Assembly (NCBI GenBank): GCA_930990665.1
Contig: CAKNQN010000007.1
Coordinates: 27,660 to 91,659 of the forward strand
Reading direction: 5' to 3'
Length of the DNA stretch: 64,000 nt
Source: an uncultured Clostridia bacterium
GTDB lineage: Bacteria > Bacillota > Clostridia > Christensenellales > Borkfalkiaceae
Shown here in pieces: positions 43,089 through 51,397 of this stretch (within the stretch, counting starts at the first letter, position 1; each line of letters starts with the position of its first letter). Position numbers and translations under genes: made by a program. The notes beneath the pieces are model-generated. The model saw nothing but the letters and a program-made list of their open reading frames with translations, did no database searches and was not told where the DNA came from.

Positions 43089-43643
43089 CTATTCGCCGTA
43101 GCGCTTTCTTGTCGTTTTTTTGGCGGCCGAAAGAGCATCTGCCGCGGCGATCGAGGCGGTGATATCCACTTTGTTTCCCTCTTCGTCTCTGGGAACGGAG
43201 GGAATATAGACGCGTTTCCCGAATCCGTCGGAAAATTTGCGCGCGAAATATTCGGCCAGGACGTTCACAAACAGTCCCCAAAGGAGGAAGGGAATGGTCA
43301 GGACGGCTACGACGAGCGAAAAGGCACTCGAAGAATGCACGGCGGAAACGAGCAAACTGATCGTGACGGCGGAGGAGAGCAGCTGCGAAAGGTACTTTGC
43401 CATCTTGATAAAGCGGTGCAGCCTGGGACGCGGCTTATTTTTAAGATTGATCCGATAGCTGACAAAAGTCACGGCGGCGGTCAGGATGAACGTGGTGGCG
43501 ATGAGTACCAGAAGCGCGATGCTCAGCCCGTTGCGGAAGGTCCGGTAATAGTACGTCGCATAGGCGGCATAGACGGCATATCCCGCAAAAAATATACAGC
43601 TGATAATAAAGCGCGAGCGCTTGATCTTTTCTTTCAGACTCAT
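43089..43643 (-). CDS. Integral membrane protein, function unknown
   Basis: A 184-residue protein with four hydrophobic segments (FIISCIFFAGYAVYAAYATYYY; LSIALLVLIATTFILTAAVTFV; SSAVTISLLVSAVH; LVVAVLTIPFLLWGLFVNVLAEYFA) and a soluble C-terminus ending TTRKRYGE. Not recognised. ATG 43643 follows ACAAGGAGTGACC; the ORF-track start at 43691 has no site. Confidence 0.7.
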   Translation of the reverse strand: MSLKEKIKRSRFIISCIFFAGYAVYAAYATYYYRTFRNGLSIALLVLIATTFILTAAVTFVSYRINLKNKPRPRLHRFIKMAKYLSQLLSSAVTISLLVSAVHSSSAFSLVVAVLTIPFLLWGLFVNVLAEYFARKFSDGFGKRVYIPSVPRDEEGNKVDITASIAAADALSAAKKTTRKRYGE

Positions 43644-43824
43644 GGTCACTCCTTGTCCCAACATTATACACTTCCCTCGTCCTTTTGGCAAATGGTTTTG
43701 GGGGCAGCCCTCCTTTTCAGTCCTTTTGCCGTACTCTTTTTTGTCGCTTTTCGGAGAAATTTTTCCGATCGCTTTCTTTTTATGGCGGAATGTTCTATAA
43801 TAGAAAAGCCTGAACGGAGAGAAT

Positions 43825-44077
43825 ATGAAAAGGGATTGAAAATTTTCGGCAGCGTGTACGGCGGGGCGGAGCTGCTATTTCCCGTGGCGAAGGATATCAC
43901 CTGAACAGCTATGAATACGTGCGGAAATACGCCCGGGACGGGACATGGAATCTGACTTCCTCTTTATGGCTGAGGGCGCACTCATCTGTTCTTATCTACG
44001 ATGTAAACGATGTGCGGCTGACCGCATTTTACGCCTGCCATGGTGTGGAATATATATTTTTTGATTATGGTCTTTGA
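43825..44077 (+). pseudogene. Decayed gene of unknown function directly upstream of ogg
   Basis: An ATG at 43825 with a good site (CGGAGAGA) stops after four codons. In the next frame the sequence reads GLKIFGSVYGGAELLFPVA. After another shift it reads RGEGYHLNSYEYVRKYARDGTWNLTSSLWLRAH and on to VEYIFFDYGL, ending at 44077 three bases before ogg. The protein-like composition across two frames suggests a small gene broken by frameshifts. A TATAAT at about 43796 lies upstream. Parent family not recognised. Confidence 0.5.
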
Positions 44078-44079
44078 AA

Positions 44080-44913
44080 ATGCAGACGTTCTTTTACAAC
44101 GGAGAATTTTTCAGTCCGGAACAGACACTCGGCTGCGGCCAGACCTTCCGCTGGCATCGGAAAGAGGGCGGATGGATGGTCTTTTCGGCGGATAAGGCGT
44201 GCTTGTTGGAGAATGCGGAAGGACAGGTCCGCCTCACTTTGCGGGAGGAGGACGCGGAATATTTCCGGAATTATTTCGATCTTTCCCGCGATTATGCAGC
44301 TGTCATTGCGCGGTCAAAAAGCTGCGGCAGCGACGCCGTTGCGAGGGCGGCCGCTTTCGGGCAGGGGATCCGCATCCTGAACCAGGATCCCGAAGAGGTC
44401 ATCTTTACCTTTTTGCTCTCGCAAAACAACAATATTCCCCGCATCCGCGGTATGGTCGAACGGCTGTGCGAAGCGTTGGGTGAGCTGAGAACTTTTGCGG
44501 GAGAGGAGTATTTTACCTTTCCGCGCGCCTTGTCAGTTGCCGCCAAAGGAGAAGATTTTTTCCGCACGCTCGGGTTCGGATACCGTGCGGAGTTTATTGC
44601 AGAGACGGCCCGCATCCTTTCTGCCGAGAGCGCGGGGGAGTGGGCGGCGCTCTCCACGCCGCAGCTGCGCGAAAAACTGCTCACCCTGCCGGGGGTGGGG
44701 CCGAAGGTGGCCGACTGCATCCTGCTTTTCGGATATCACCGCACGGACGCCTTTCCCGTCGATACCTGGCTGGAAAAGGTGTTTCGCGATGAGTTCGGAG
44801 GAAAGGAAAAGGACAGGCGCAAGATCGCGGAATTTTTCTGCCGGAAGTTCGGGCAGGATGGCGGCTACATACAGCAGTATCTTTTTTATGCCAAGCGGGA
44901 AGGTGCGCTTTGA
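44080..44913 (+). CDS. ogg: 8-oxoguanine DNA glycosylase (OGG1 type)
   Basis: A 277-residue HhH-GPD glycosylase/lyase that excises 8-oxoguanine. The OGG N-domain begins GEFFSPEQTLGCGQTFRWHR. The helix-hairpin-helix with catalytic Lys and Asp is LPGVGPKVADCILLFGYHRTDAFPVDTW. It has no iron-sulfur cluster. I use ATG 44080; TTG 44074 is possible. Confidence 0.93.
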   Translation: MQTFFYNGEFFSPEQTLGCGQTFRWHRKEGGWMVFSADKACLLENAEGQVRLTLREEDAEYFRNYFDLSRDYAAVIARSKSCGSDAVARAAAFGQGIRILNQDPEEVIFTFLLSQNNNIPRIRGMVERLCEALGELRTFAGEEYFTFPRALSVAAKGEDFFRTLGFGYRAEFIAETARILSAESAGEWAALSTPQLREKLLTLPGVGPKVADCILLFGYHRTDAFPVDTWLEKVFRDEFGGKEKDRRKIAEFFCRKFGQDGGYIQQYLFYAKREGAL

Positions 44914-44960
44914 GCGCGGACTTTACTGCTGCCGGTATGGCAGTTGCCGCGAGAGATTTT

Positions 44961-45006
44961 ACGGGAAGGGGCGCTGCGCAGAATTCTGCGCAGCGCCCCT
45001 TCCCGT
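44961..45006 (+). terminator. 46-bp perfect palindromic terminator after ogg
   Basis: ACGGGAAGGGGCGCTGCGCA to the centre GAATTC, mirrored exactly, followed by TTTGAG. A similar sequence design occurs at 61658-61691. Confidence 0.85.
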
Positions 45007-45096
45007 TTTGAGAGAAAATTTCTTAGTATTGCAAAAAGGGAGGTGTTGATTTCCCGAAATAAGAAAGTTTTGTTTCTGAAAAAGCAGATTCCGATT

Positions 45097-45729
45097 TTAT
45101 TCGATCAGCCAGGAAAGGAGATTGGTTTCTCCATATGCTTTGTTCCAGGAGTCGTGACCGGTATTATGAAAAATCGTCAGAGAAGCTGTACCGCCGCAGC
45201 GCGTGAGGGCGTCCACCATATCGGATGAATAGGCGGGGTTGACGACATCGTCCCGATCACCATGGAAGGCGCGAACGGGAATATGTTTGAGCGCTGGTAC
45301 GCGCCAGGCCATCCCGCCGCCGCAAACAGGGGCTAGACGGGAAAAAGTATGCGGATAGCGGAAAGCAAGGTCCCAAACTCCGAACCCACCCATGCTCACA
45401 CCCGTAAGACTGATTCTGGAAAGGTCAGCTTCATATGTCTTTGCCGTTTCGTCGATGAGGTCTTTCAGTTCAGACAGGTAATCGCTCCATACCCGGTCTT
45501 GGTCGGGAATCTGCGGACAGAGGGTGATCGCATTTACGGGAGAATCTTTTTCAAAAATTTTCGGAATGCTGTGTGCCCTTAAAATTGTAAGATCGCTGCC
45601 TCTTTCTCCCGCACCGTGAAGAAAGACGATCAGGGGCAAACCTTTTTGCGGCGGATCGCTTGGAAAAGAGATCAGATAATTGAGTCGTTTTCGTTTGTCA
45701 TCGGCCTGAACATAAACTTGTTTTTGCAT
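45097..45729 (-). CDS. Alpha/beta hydrolase esterase (phospholipase/carboxylesterase or PHB-depolymerase-like)
   Basis: A 210-residue esterase. Oxyanion region LPLIVFLHGAGERGSDL; nucleophile elbow LTGVSMGGFGVWDLA; Asp in AFHGDRDDVVNPAYS; His in FHNTGHDSWNKAYG. The LHGAGERG motif is typical of the carboxylesterase subfamily that de-esterifies sugar or short-chain esters. No signal peptide. ATG 45729 follows AGAGGAAATGAC. It lies next to an alpha-galactosidase, so a role in carbohydrate deacylation is possible. Confidence 0.88.
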   Translation of the reverse strand: MQKQVYVQADDKRKRLNYLISFPSDPPQKGLPLIVFLHGAGERGSDLTILRAHSIPKIFEKDSPVNAITLCPQIPDQDRVWSDYLSELKDLIDETAKTYEADLSRISLTGVSMGGFGVWDLAFRYPHTFSRLAPVCGGGMAWRVPALKHIPVRAFHGDRDDVVNPAYSSDMVDALTRCGGTASLTIFHNTGHDSWNKAYGETNLLSWLIE

Positions 45730-45764
45730 GTCATTTCCTCTGAAAAAATTTTTTTGAAATAGTC

Positions 45765-45908
45765 TTAAGAAAGTGTTTCTCTGTTGTTTAACCGCATCCA
45801 TTCTGAAGGGGACATTCCGTAATGCTGCTTAAAAAAACGATAGAATGTGGGAATGGAGGGAAAAATCTTTGTAGGAAAGGATTCCCGTACGAAGAACGGT
45901 AAATCAAT
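45765..45908 (-). pseudogene. Remnant of an AraC-family regulator (C-terminal end)
   Basis: Minus-strand translation gives FPSIPTFYRFFKQHYGMSPSEWMRLNN before a TAA. This is the second helix-turn-helix of AraC/XylS proteins (FxRxFKKxxGxSPxEYR). The frame closes about 20 residues upstream, so most of the gene is missing. It lies between the esterase and the divergent alpha-galactosidase gene, the place expected for a sugar-responsive regulator. Confidence 0.75.
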
Positions 45909-45967
45909 TTATTATTCCGCCGGTTCGCTCGGACAACGGAAGATAGGAACGAACTAGAGGGAAAACC

Positions 45968-47947
45968 ATGTTTGCATTGTTTGAAAAAGAAAAAAATCGT
46001 ATCGGAAAGGTCGATGTGACACTCTGCTGCTATGGGGAGGACAGAGCGGTGTTCCCGGTTGAATACAGCGTTTGCCGGCGCGGCGCCGTCGTGCGAGCGG
46101 AGGGACGAGGGCAGCAGATTCGGGATACGCTGACGCTGACCAGAAGAGGGGCGGGCTATGTCGCTACGCGGCGTTTTCAGAACATCGGCAAAGAGCCGAT
46201 CAGACTGAAAGAGCTATGCCTGACGGCGAATGGCCTGGATTTCGGCGGTGCGGCGGAGGACGACTACTTTTACAGCAACGAAAATCCGAGGATCTACGGC
46301 ACTTTTACCCTACCTTTGGATTACGACAGGGCCGCGGCCGCCTGTACGGATAAGGTCAGGACGGATACTCGCTGGGCGGATCCGGAAACGGTCGGCGGCA
46401 GGATCGGCGCGTCCCCATACCAGCCATTTCCGGCCCTGCTTGTGAGCAATTATGACTGTTCTTGCGGCCTTGTGCACGGCAGCCTGTCGCAGGACGTGTT
46501 TTATCATAATTATGAAGCGGGACATGCCGGAAACGGCGCTTTCTTAAAGGTTTTTTCCTCCTTCAAATCGATCGCGTATCGGATCGTCCGACCGGGTGAA
46601 ACGCTGACGGACAGATGGTATTTGGGCTTGACGGAGCGCGCGGATGACATCAACGAGATCTTTTCGGAATATACGTCGCGGCTGCGCAGCGTGTTGCACA
46701 GGAAGAAGCGATCGGTTTGCGGCAGGGCGTTCGTGTGGGGGTCGTGGAACGACGGCGTGTATCGAGATGTTTCCGAAGATCTGCTGATCGGGCAGGCGGA
46801 ACAGTTGAAAAAATATTTTCCGCAGATAAAGTGGCTGCAGCTGGATGACGGATACTCTTCTTTTTGTGAAGCGGATCCCGATCGAGCAGCGCATGGCATC
46901 GGTACAGCATATGAAGGGGAAGCGGGCACAGACAGAAAAAAATTCCCGGAAGGGCTCAGAGGATTTGCGCAAAAGGTGAAAGCCCGCGGCCTGCATCCCG
47001 CGCTTTGGGTGGGTGGGCTTTGTCCCCGACAGACAAAGATCGTAAAAGAGCATCCCGACTGGTTTACCGATTATTCATACCGAATTCCAGATTCTATGCC
47101 CATGGACGTGAGTTTGCCGGAGGTCAGACAATATCTTCGCTTTGCACTCGACGAGTTTTTGGTCAAAGACGGATTGGAAGGGATCAAACATGATTTTTGG
47201 TCGTACGCCTTCGAAGATTCGCACGACCTTTTGAAAAATAAGGACAAATCGGGTTACGAATACAGAAAATGGTGGCTCCATGAGATTCGTAAGCGGCTTC
47301 CCGTATACGGATATATGGAGAGTGGATGCGATATAGGACTGGGGAATCCCTTTCTGGGCGAATATTTCGACAATTACCGTTACGGCCTGGACGTCGGAGC
47401 GGGGGACTGGAACAAAATCAGAACGACGATGTTCTGGGGGACGGCATGCATTTCGACGCGCGTCAGCGATCTGATTCTTCCCAACAGCGATGCCGTAGGA
47501 TTAATGAAAGGGCTTTGCGACGCGGATTTTATGTTTTTGCTAAATTATGCGCTCGCTACGGGAAGTCTTGTCGAGTTGTCCGGGATTTACGATGAACAGA
47601 GCGACAGCCGCCGCATTGCCCTATTGCAAAAAGCGACGGCAATGGCCCGAAACGGGATCGACGTGCGTTATATAAAATTTGATTACCGCAGACGGGGAAT
47701 GGTGTTGTCGGAGATTCTGTTCAGCGACAGCGCAGAAGTTTGCGGGAAAGAGGTTGTCGGGCGGGTCGCGCTGTTCAATGCGGAGGAGAGGCCAAAGGAG
47801 ATCTCTTTTACGGCTGAGGAGATCGGGGTTCCGCCGGAATGCGAGCTCGTCGACGGATGGACGGGCGAAAAGTCAGTTTTTTCCGGGCGTTGCAGCCGAT
47901 TTCTTTCCGCACACGGAAGCAAACTTTACTTTTTGAAGAAAAAGTAA
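45968..47947 (+). CDS. Alpha-galactosidase (GH36-type, clan GH-D)
   Basis: A 659-residue glycoside hydrolase with an N-terminal beta-sandwich (about 1-240), a TIM barrel (VWGSWNDGVYRDVSEDLL onwards) and a C-terminal beta domain. Barrel motifs: WLQLDDGYSSF, nucleophile Asp409 in GIKHDFWSYAFED, acid/base Asp455 in ESGCDIGLGNPF. These match GH36/GH27. It probably removes alpha-galactosyl units from plant oligosaccharides in the cytoplasm; other alpha-glycosides cannot be excluded. Site AGAGGGAAAACC. Base composition is lower in G+C than most of the window, hinting at transfer. Confidence 0.9.
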   Translation: MFALFEKEKNRIGKVDVTLCCYGEDRAVFPVEYSVCRRGAVVRAEGRGQQIRDTLTLTRRGAGYVATRRFQNIGKEPIRLKELCLTANGLDFGGAAEDDYFYSNENPRIYGTFTLPLDYDRAAAACTDKVRTDTRWADPETVGGRIGASPYQPFPALLVSNYDCSCGLVHGSLSQDVFYHNYEAGHAGNGAFLKVFSSFKSIAYRIVRPGETLTDRWYLGLTERADDINEIFSEYTSRLRSVLHRKKRSVCGRAFVWGSWNDGVYRDVSEDLLIGQAEQLKKYFPQIKWLQLDDGYSSFCEADPDRAAHGIGTAYEGEAGTDRKKFPEGLRGFAQKVKARGLHPALWVGGLCPRQTKIVKEHPDWFTDYSYRIPDSMPMDVSLPEVRQYLRFALDEFLVKDGLEGIKHDFWSYAFEDSHDLLKNKDKSGYEYRKWWLHEIRKRLPVYGYMESGCDIGLGNPFLGEYFDNYRYGLDVGAGDWNKIRTTMFWGTACISTRVSDLILPNSDAVGLMKGLCDADFMFLLNYALATGSLVELSGIYDEQSDSRRIALLQKATAMARNGIDVRYIKFDYRRRGMVLSEILFSDSAEVCGKEVVGRVALFNAEERPKEISFTAEEIGVPPECELVDGWTGEKSVFSGRCSRFLSAHGSKLYFLKKK

Positions 47948-48051
47948 AATTGCCGCCGAGACGAGTTTCCGTGGCTTAGCCGATCGTCGGAGAACATCGG
48001 AGTTGTCAAAGAGGAGGAGAATATCATTTTTATTTTATGGCGGACAGACCA

Positions 48052-48080
48052 TTGACAATTTTCCGTGTTTTCGATATAAT
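48052..48080 (+). promoter_or_regulatory. SigA-type promoter of feoAB
   Basis: TTGACA, 17 bases, TATAAT. Confidence 0.93.
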
Positions 48081-48092
48081 GATAAACAGATA

Positions 48093-48212
48093 GGAGGGTG
48101 CATTTTTTTCATGCGCCCTCTTGGTGTATAGTCAAATGGACAGATGACGCAGGAAAGTGTCTGAGACAGTTCTTGCTGCCGGGTGCCGATAACGGAACTA
48201 GGCAGAAAGGAA
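48093..48212 (+). promoter_or_regulatory. Structured feoAB leader, possible riboswitch
   Basis: The ~145-base leader holds a first hairpin (GAGGGTGCAT / ATGCGCCCTC, loop TTTTTTC), then CAGGAA..TGTC-TGA-GACA..TTCTTG as a nested stem, then CTGCC..CCG-ATAA-CGG..GGCAG. An alternative pairing AGTTC/GAACT would disrupt the others. No terminator is obvious; the RBS GGGAG follows at once. It does not match a class I can name with confidence. Confidence 0.5.
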
Positions 48213-48226
48213 TCGGGAGATAGAGC

Positions 48227-48469
48227 ATGGAATTGAGCGAGGCGAGGGTGGACAAGGGTTATATCGTCAAAAAGATCGATCTTCCCTTCGAGACGGAGCG
48301 GCGGCTGCAGGCGCTGGGCATGACGCAGGATGCGCCGATCATCGTTCTCAACCGAAAGGGGAAGGGGATCCTCATTATCAAGCTGCGCGGCACGCGCTTT
48401 GCGCTTGGGTACAACATTACCAGGAACATACAGGTGGAAGAGGCGGTAGAAACAGATGAAAAGGACTAA
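48227..48469 (+). CDS. feoA: Ferrous iron transport protein A
   Basis: An 80-residue SH3-like protein: KKIDLPFETERRLQALGMTQDAPIIVLNRKGKGILIIKLRGTRFALGYNITRNIQVEE. It aids FeoB at the membrane. ATG 48227 follows CGGGAGATAGAGC. It overlaps feoB by 14 bases. Confidence 0.94.
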   Translation: MELSEARVDKGYIVKKIDLPFETERRLQALGMTQDAPIIVLNRKGKGILIIKLRGTRFALGYNITRNIQVEEAVETDEKD

Positions 48470-50582
48470 AGGGAAGTGTTCCGCATGCGGCGCGGCATGC
48501 GGCGCGCAGTGCGATGCGCCGCGCGCACAGGACAGTGACGTGCAGATGACGATCGGGTTCATCGGCAACCCGAACTGCGGCAAGACCACTCTCTTCAACG
48601 CATATACGGGAGCCAATCTGAAGGTGGCCAACTGGCCGGGCGTCACGGTGGAGAAGGTGGAGGGCACCTTCAAAGAGCACGGCGAAAAGATACGGCTGGT
48701 CGATCTGCCGGGTACATACAGCCTCACATCCTACACGATGGAAGAGACGGTATCGCGCAACTTCATTCTGAGCGACGAAGTGGATGTCGTCATCAACGTG
48801 GTGGACGCCTCCGCACTTGAGCGCGGGCTTTACCTCACGCTGCAGCTTCTGGAACTGGGCAAGCCGGTCGTGATCGCCCTCAATATGATGGACATTGTCC
48901 TCAAACGCGGCATGGAGATCGACCTGCACCGACTGCCCGAAATGCTTGGTGTGCCGGTGATCCCCGTCTCCGCGCGCAAGCGCACGGGGCTGGACATTCT
49001 CATCCATGCGGCCATCCACCACAAGGACAGCAAGGGCCCCGATCCGCTCGTGCACGAGCACAAGGAGGCTTCGCACCACGCGCATGATCACCATTCCGAA
49101 TATGCTATGGTCTATTCGGACGGCATGGAAGACAAGATCGATGCGGTGAGCGGCGAGCTTCTGAAAAGGTATCCGGACATCGCCAACGTGCGTTGGCACG
49201 CCATCAAGACGCTGGAAGGGGACAAGGAGATCCTCGAAAAATACCCCGTCGAGGTGCCGGGGGTGACGGACAAGAATTACGAGTCGGAGATCATCAACGA
49301 AAAGTATGAATTTATCGGCGAGATCATCGACGAGGTGATGGTGCACAAGCAGAGACAGGACAGGCTGACCGACAAGCTGGACAAGGTGCTCACGCACAGG
49401 ATCTGGGGGATCCCCGTCTTTCTCGGCATCATGGCCGTCGTCTTCTTTCTCACCTTTTTCGTGGGAGATCTGATCAAGAGCCTTCTGGAAATGGGCATCG
49501 GCGCCCTTTCGGACGCGGCCTCTTCGGGAATGGAGGCGGCGGGCGTGAGCGTCATCATCCGTTCGCTGGTCGTCGACGGGGTCATCGGCGGCGTCGGGGT
49601 GATCGTCACCTTTTTGCCCAACATCTGTATTCTCTTCCTGGCGCTTGCCTTTCTGGAAGACAGCGGCTATATGGCGCGCGTCGCCTATGTGATGGAAGGG
49701 GTCATGAGCAAGCTCGGGCTTTCGGGCAGGGCATTCATCCCCATGCTCCTCGGCTTCGGTTGTACCGTTCCCGCGATCATGGCCTCGCGCGCGCTGGAAA
49801 ATAAGCGCGACCGTTTCAAGGTGATGCTCGTCACTCCCTTCATGAGCTGCAACGCCCGCCTGACCGTATACATCTTGTTTGCGGAGATGTTCTTTGCGCA
49901 GTATGCCATGCTCGTGGCCTACTCCATGTATATTCTCGGACTTCTGGTGGCCCTTGCGGTCTGCGCGATCCTGCACCTCATCGACCGGAAAAAGGCAGTC
50001 AACTATCTCCTCATCGAACTCCCCGAATATAAGCTGCCCGATCGCCATACGGTGGGCATCTACGTCTGGGAAAAGGTCAAAGATTATCTCGTGAAAGCGG
50101 GGACGACCATCTTTGCCGCCACGCTCATCATCTGGGCGCTTTTGCATCTGGGGCCGACGGGATATGTCGACGGTGAGGCGATGTCGAACAGTTTTGCGGC
50201 ATACGTAGGTAAGTTTTTGGAACCGGTGTTCGGACCTGTGGGGCTCGGATTCTGGCAGATCGTGGTCGCGCTCATTGCCGGGATCTCGGCCAAAGAGGTG
50301 GTCGTATCCAGCTGTGCGGTGCTGTTCGGCATCGCCAACGCAAGCTCCGCGGCCGGCATGAGTTCCTTTGCGGCGGCACTGGCGGGAATCGGGTTTGGTC
50401 CCCTCAATGCGGTGTGCCTGATGGTTTTCTGTCTGCTGTACATTCCCTGTGCGGCGGCGCTCGCCACCATCCGTAAGGAGTCGAAAAGCTGGCTCTGGAT
50501 GGGCGGCACGGCGTTTTTCCAGCTGGCCGTCGCGTATGTCATCACGCTCGTCGTGTACCAGATCGGCCTTCTCATAATCTGA
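48456..50582 (+). CDS. feoB: Ferrous iron transporter B
   Basis: A 708-residue GTP-driven Fe(II) transporter. The G domain has G1 GNPNCGKTTLF, G3 VDLPGTYSL and G4 ALNMMD. The membrane part has two Gate domains with GFGCTVPAIMASR and SAKEVVVSS. A Cys-rich N-terminal extension (CSACGAACGAQC) precedes the G domain and may bind metal. A His-rich loop (HEHKEASHHAHDHHSEY) lies between the G domain and the membrane. No feoC follows. Confidence 0.96.
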   Translation: MKRTKGKCSACGAACGAQCDAPRAQDSDVQMTIGFIGNPNCGKTTLFNAYTGANLKVANWPGVTVEKVEGTFKEHGEKIRLVDLPGTYSLTSYTMEETVSRNFILSDEVDVVINVVDASALERGLYLTLQLLELGKPVVIALNMMDIVLKRGMEIDLHRLPEMLGVPVIPVSARKRTGLDILIHAAIHHKDSKGPDPLVHEHKEASHHAHDHHSEYAMVYSDGMEDKIDAVSGELLKRYPDIANVRWHAIKTLEGDKEILEKYPVEVPGVTDKNYESEIINEKYEFIGEIIDEVMVHKQRQDRLTDKLDKVLTHRIWGIPVFLGIMAVVFFLTFFVGDLIKSLLEMGIGALSDAASSGMEAAGVSVIIRSLVVDGVIGGVGVIVTFLPNICILFLALAFLEDSGYMARVAYVMEGVMSKLGLSGRAFIPMLLGFGCTVPAIMASRALENKRDRFKVMLVTPFMSCNARLTVYILFAEMFFAQYAMLVAYSMYILGLLVALAVCAILHLIDRKKAVNYLLIELPEYKLPDRHTVGIYVWEKVKDYLVKAGTTIFAATLIIWALLHLGPTGYVDGEAMSNSFAAYVGKFLEPVFGPVGLGFWQIVVALIAGISAKEVVVSSCAVLFGIANASSAAGMSSFAAALAGIGFGPLNAVCLMVFCLLYIPCAAALATIRKESKSWLWMGGTAFFQLAVAYVITLVVYQIGLLII

Positions 50583-50671
50583 TGGCGCAAGAAATTTTTG
50601 CGCGGCCGTTCGGCTGCGGTTAGAAAAAGATTGCGCCGGCACGCAAAAATGCGTGCCGGCGGCATAAATTA

Positions 50672-50703
50672 GGGCGGCTCCTGTAAGAGCCGCCCTTTTT
50701 TTC
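50672..50703 (+). terminator. Intrinsic terminator after feoB
   Basis: GGGCGGCTC-CTGTAA-GAGCCGCCC then seven T. A second hairpin (CGCCGGCACGC / GCGTGCCGGCG) lies just before. Confidence 0.92.
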
Positions 50704-51016
50704 ATCCAAAAGTTTTGAAGTCGCGCCCATAAGCCTTGTGGCATCCCGCAGAAACAAAGTCCCATACTTCCCGGGTCCGGCAGTATACCTCGGACTCGGA
50801 AGCCCATACTCCTTATGCTCGCTTGCCCTTGCTGTTTGTGTTCGGAGTTCTGCGCCCTTTGGTTTTGGGATCTGCGCTGTATATGTCCGGAGTTCCGTAT
50901 TCCTTTGACTTTGTCATACTCTTTGCGCTTAAATTTTGTGCTCGGAATCCCGTATATGGTGAGGTTTACTGTTCTTTATTCCTTTGCGGGCGATCGCAGA
51001 GCGTAAGTGTGTGTAA
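50704..51016. repeat. Gene-free gap with degenerate repeats
   Basis: The motif (T/C)CGGA(G/A)TTCCGTAT recurs in drifted form at about 50839, 50889 and 50941, with related pieces (CCGGGTCCGGCAGTAT) near 50776. Nothing else is supported; the plus-strand ORF entries here do not look like genes. Confidence 0.5.
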
Positions 51017-51397
51017 TTAATTTTTTTTGCTCCTCGGTTTGAAGATGAGTGCAAAGAAAAAGGCAAACAGAATGGCGGCTGTCACGCCCGCGCTGGCGGC
51101 GGAGAGCGCGCCGGTCAGCGCCCCGAAAAGCCCCCTTTCCGCGCCGCGCATGGCGCCGCGGGCGAGCAGGTAACCGAATCCGCAAATGGGCACGGTGGCG
51201 CCGGCGCCCGCAAAATCCACGGCATACTGGTACAGGCCGAGCCCTTCCAGCGCGACGCCCGCCAGCATAAAGAAGACGAGGATCTTGCCGGAGGTGAGCT
51301 TGGTGAGGTTGATCACGACCTGCGCCACCGCGCAGATTCCGCCTCCCACGGCGAAGGCTTTCACGAACATCAGGAGGATATCGACGTATTTTCCCAT
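51017..51397 (-). CDS. spoVAE: Stage V sporulation protein AE
   Basis: A 126-residue membrane protein of the SpoVAEb type: YVDILLMFVKAFAVGGGICAVAQVVINLTKLTSGKILVFFMLAGVALEGLGLYQYAVDFAGAGATVPICGFGYLLARGAM. About four helices. It helps move Ca-dipicolinate into the spore. Its start overlaps the spoVAD stop. Confidence 0.93.
   Translation of the reverse strand: MGKYVDILLMFVKAFAVGGGICAVAQVVINLTKLTSGKILVFFMLAGVALEGLGLYQYAVDFAGAGATVPICGFGYLLARGAMRGAERGLFGALTGALSAASAGVTAAILFAFFFALIFKPRSKKN

Noticed and set aside
48126-48212. c-di-GMP-I riboswitch before feoA
   Set aside because: GCTGCCGGGTGCCGA resembles part of that class, but the conserved GCAAA and tetraloop-receptor parts are missing.
48417-50807. 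796-residue minus-strand ORF
   Set aside because: Antisense of feoB; His/Asp-rich translation typical of the reverse frame of a high-GC gene.
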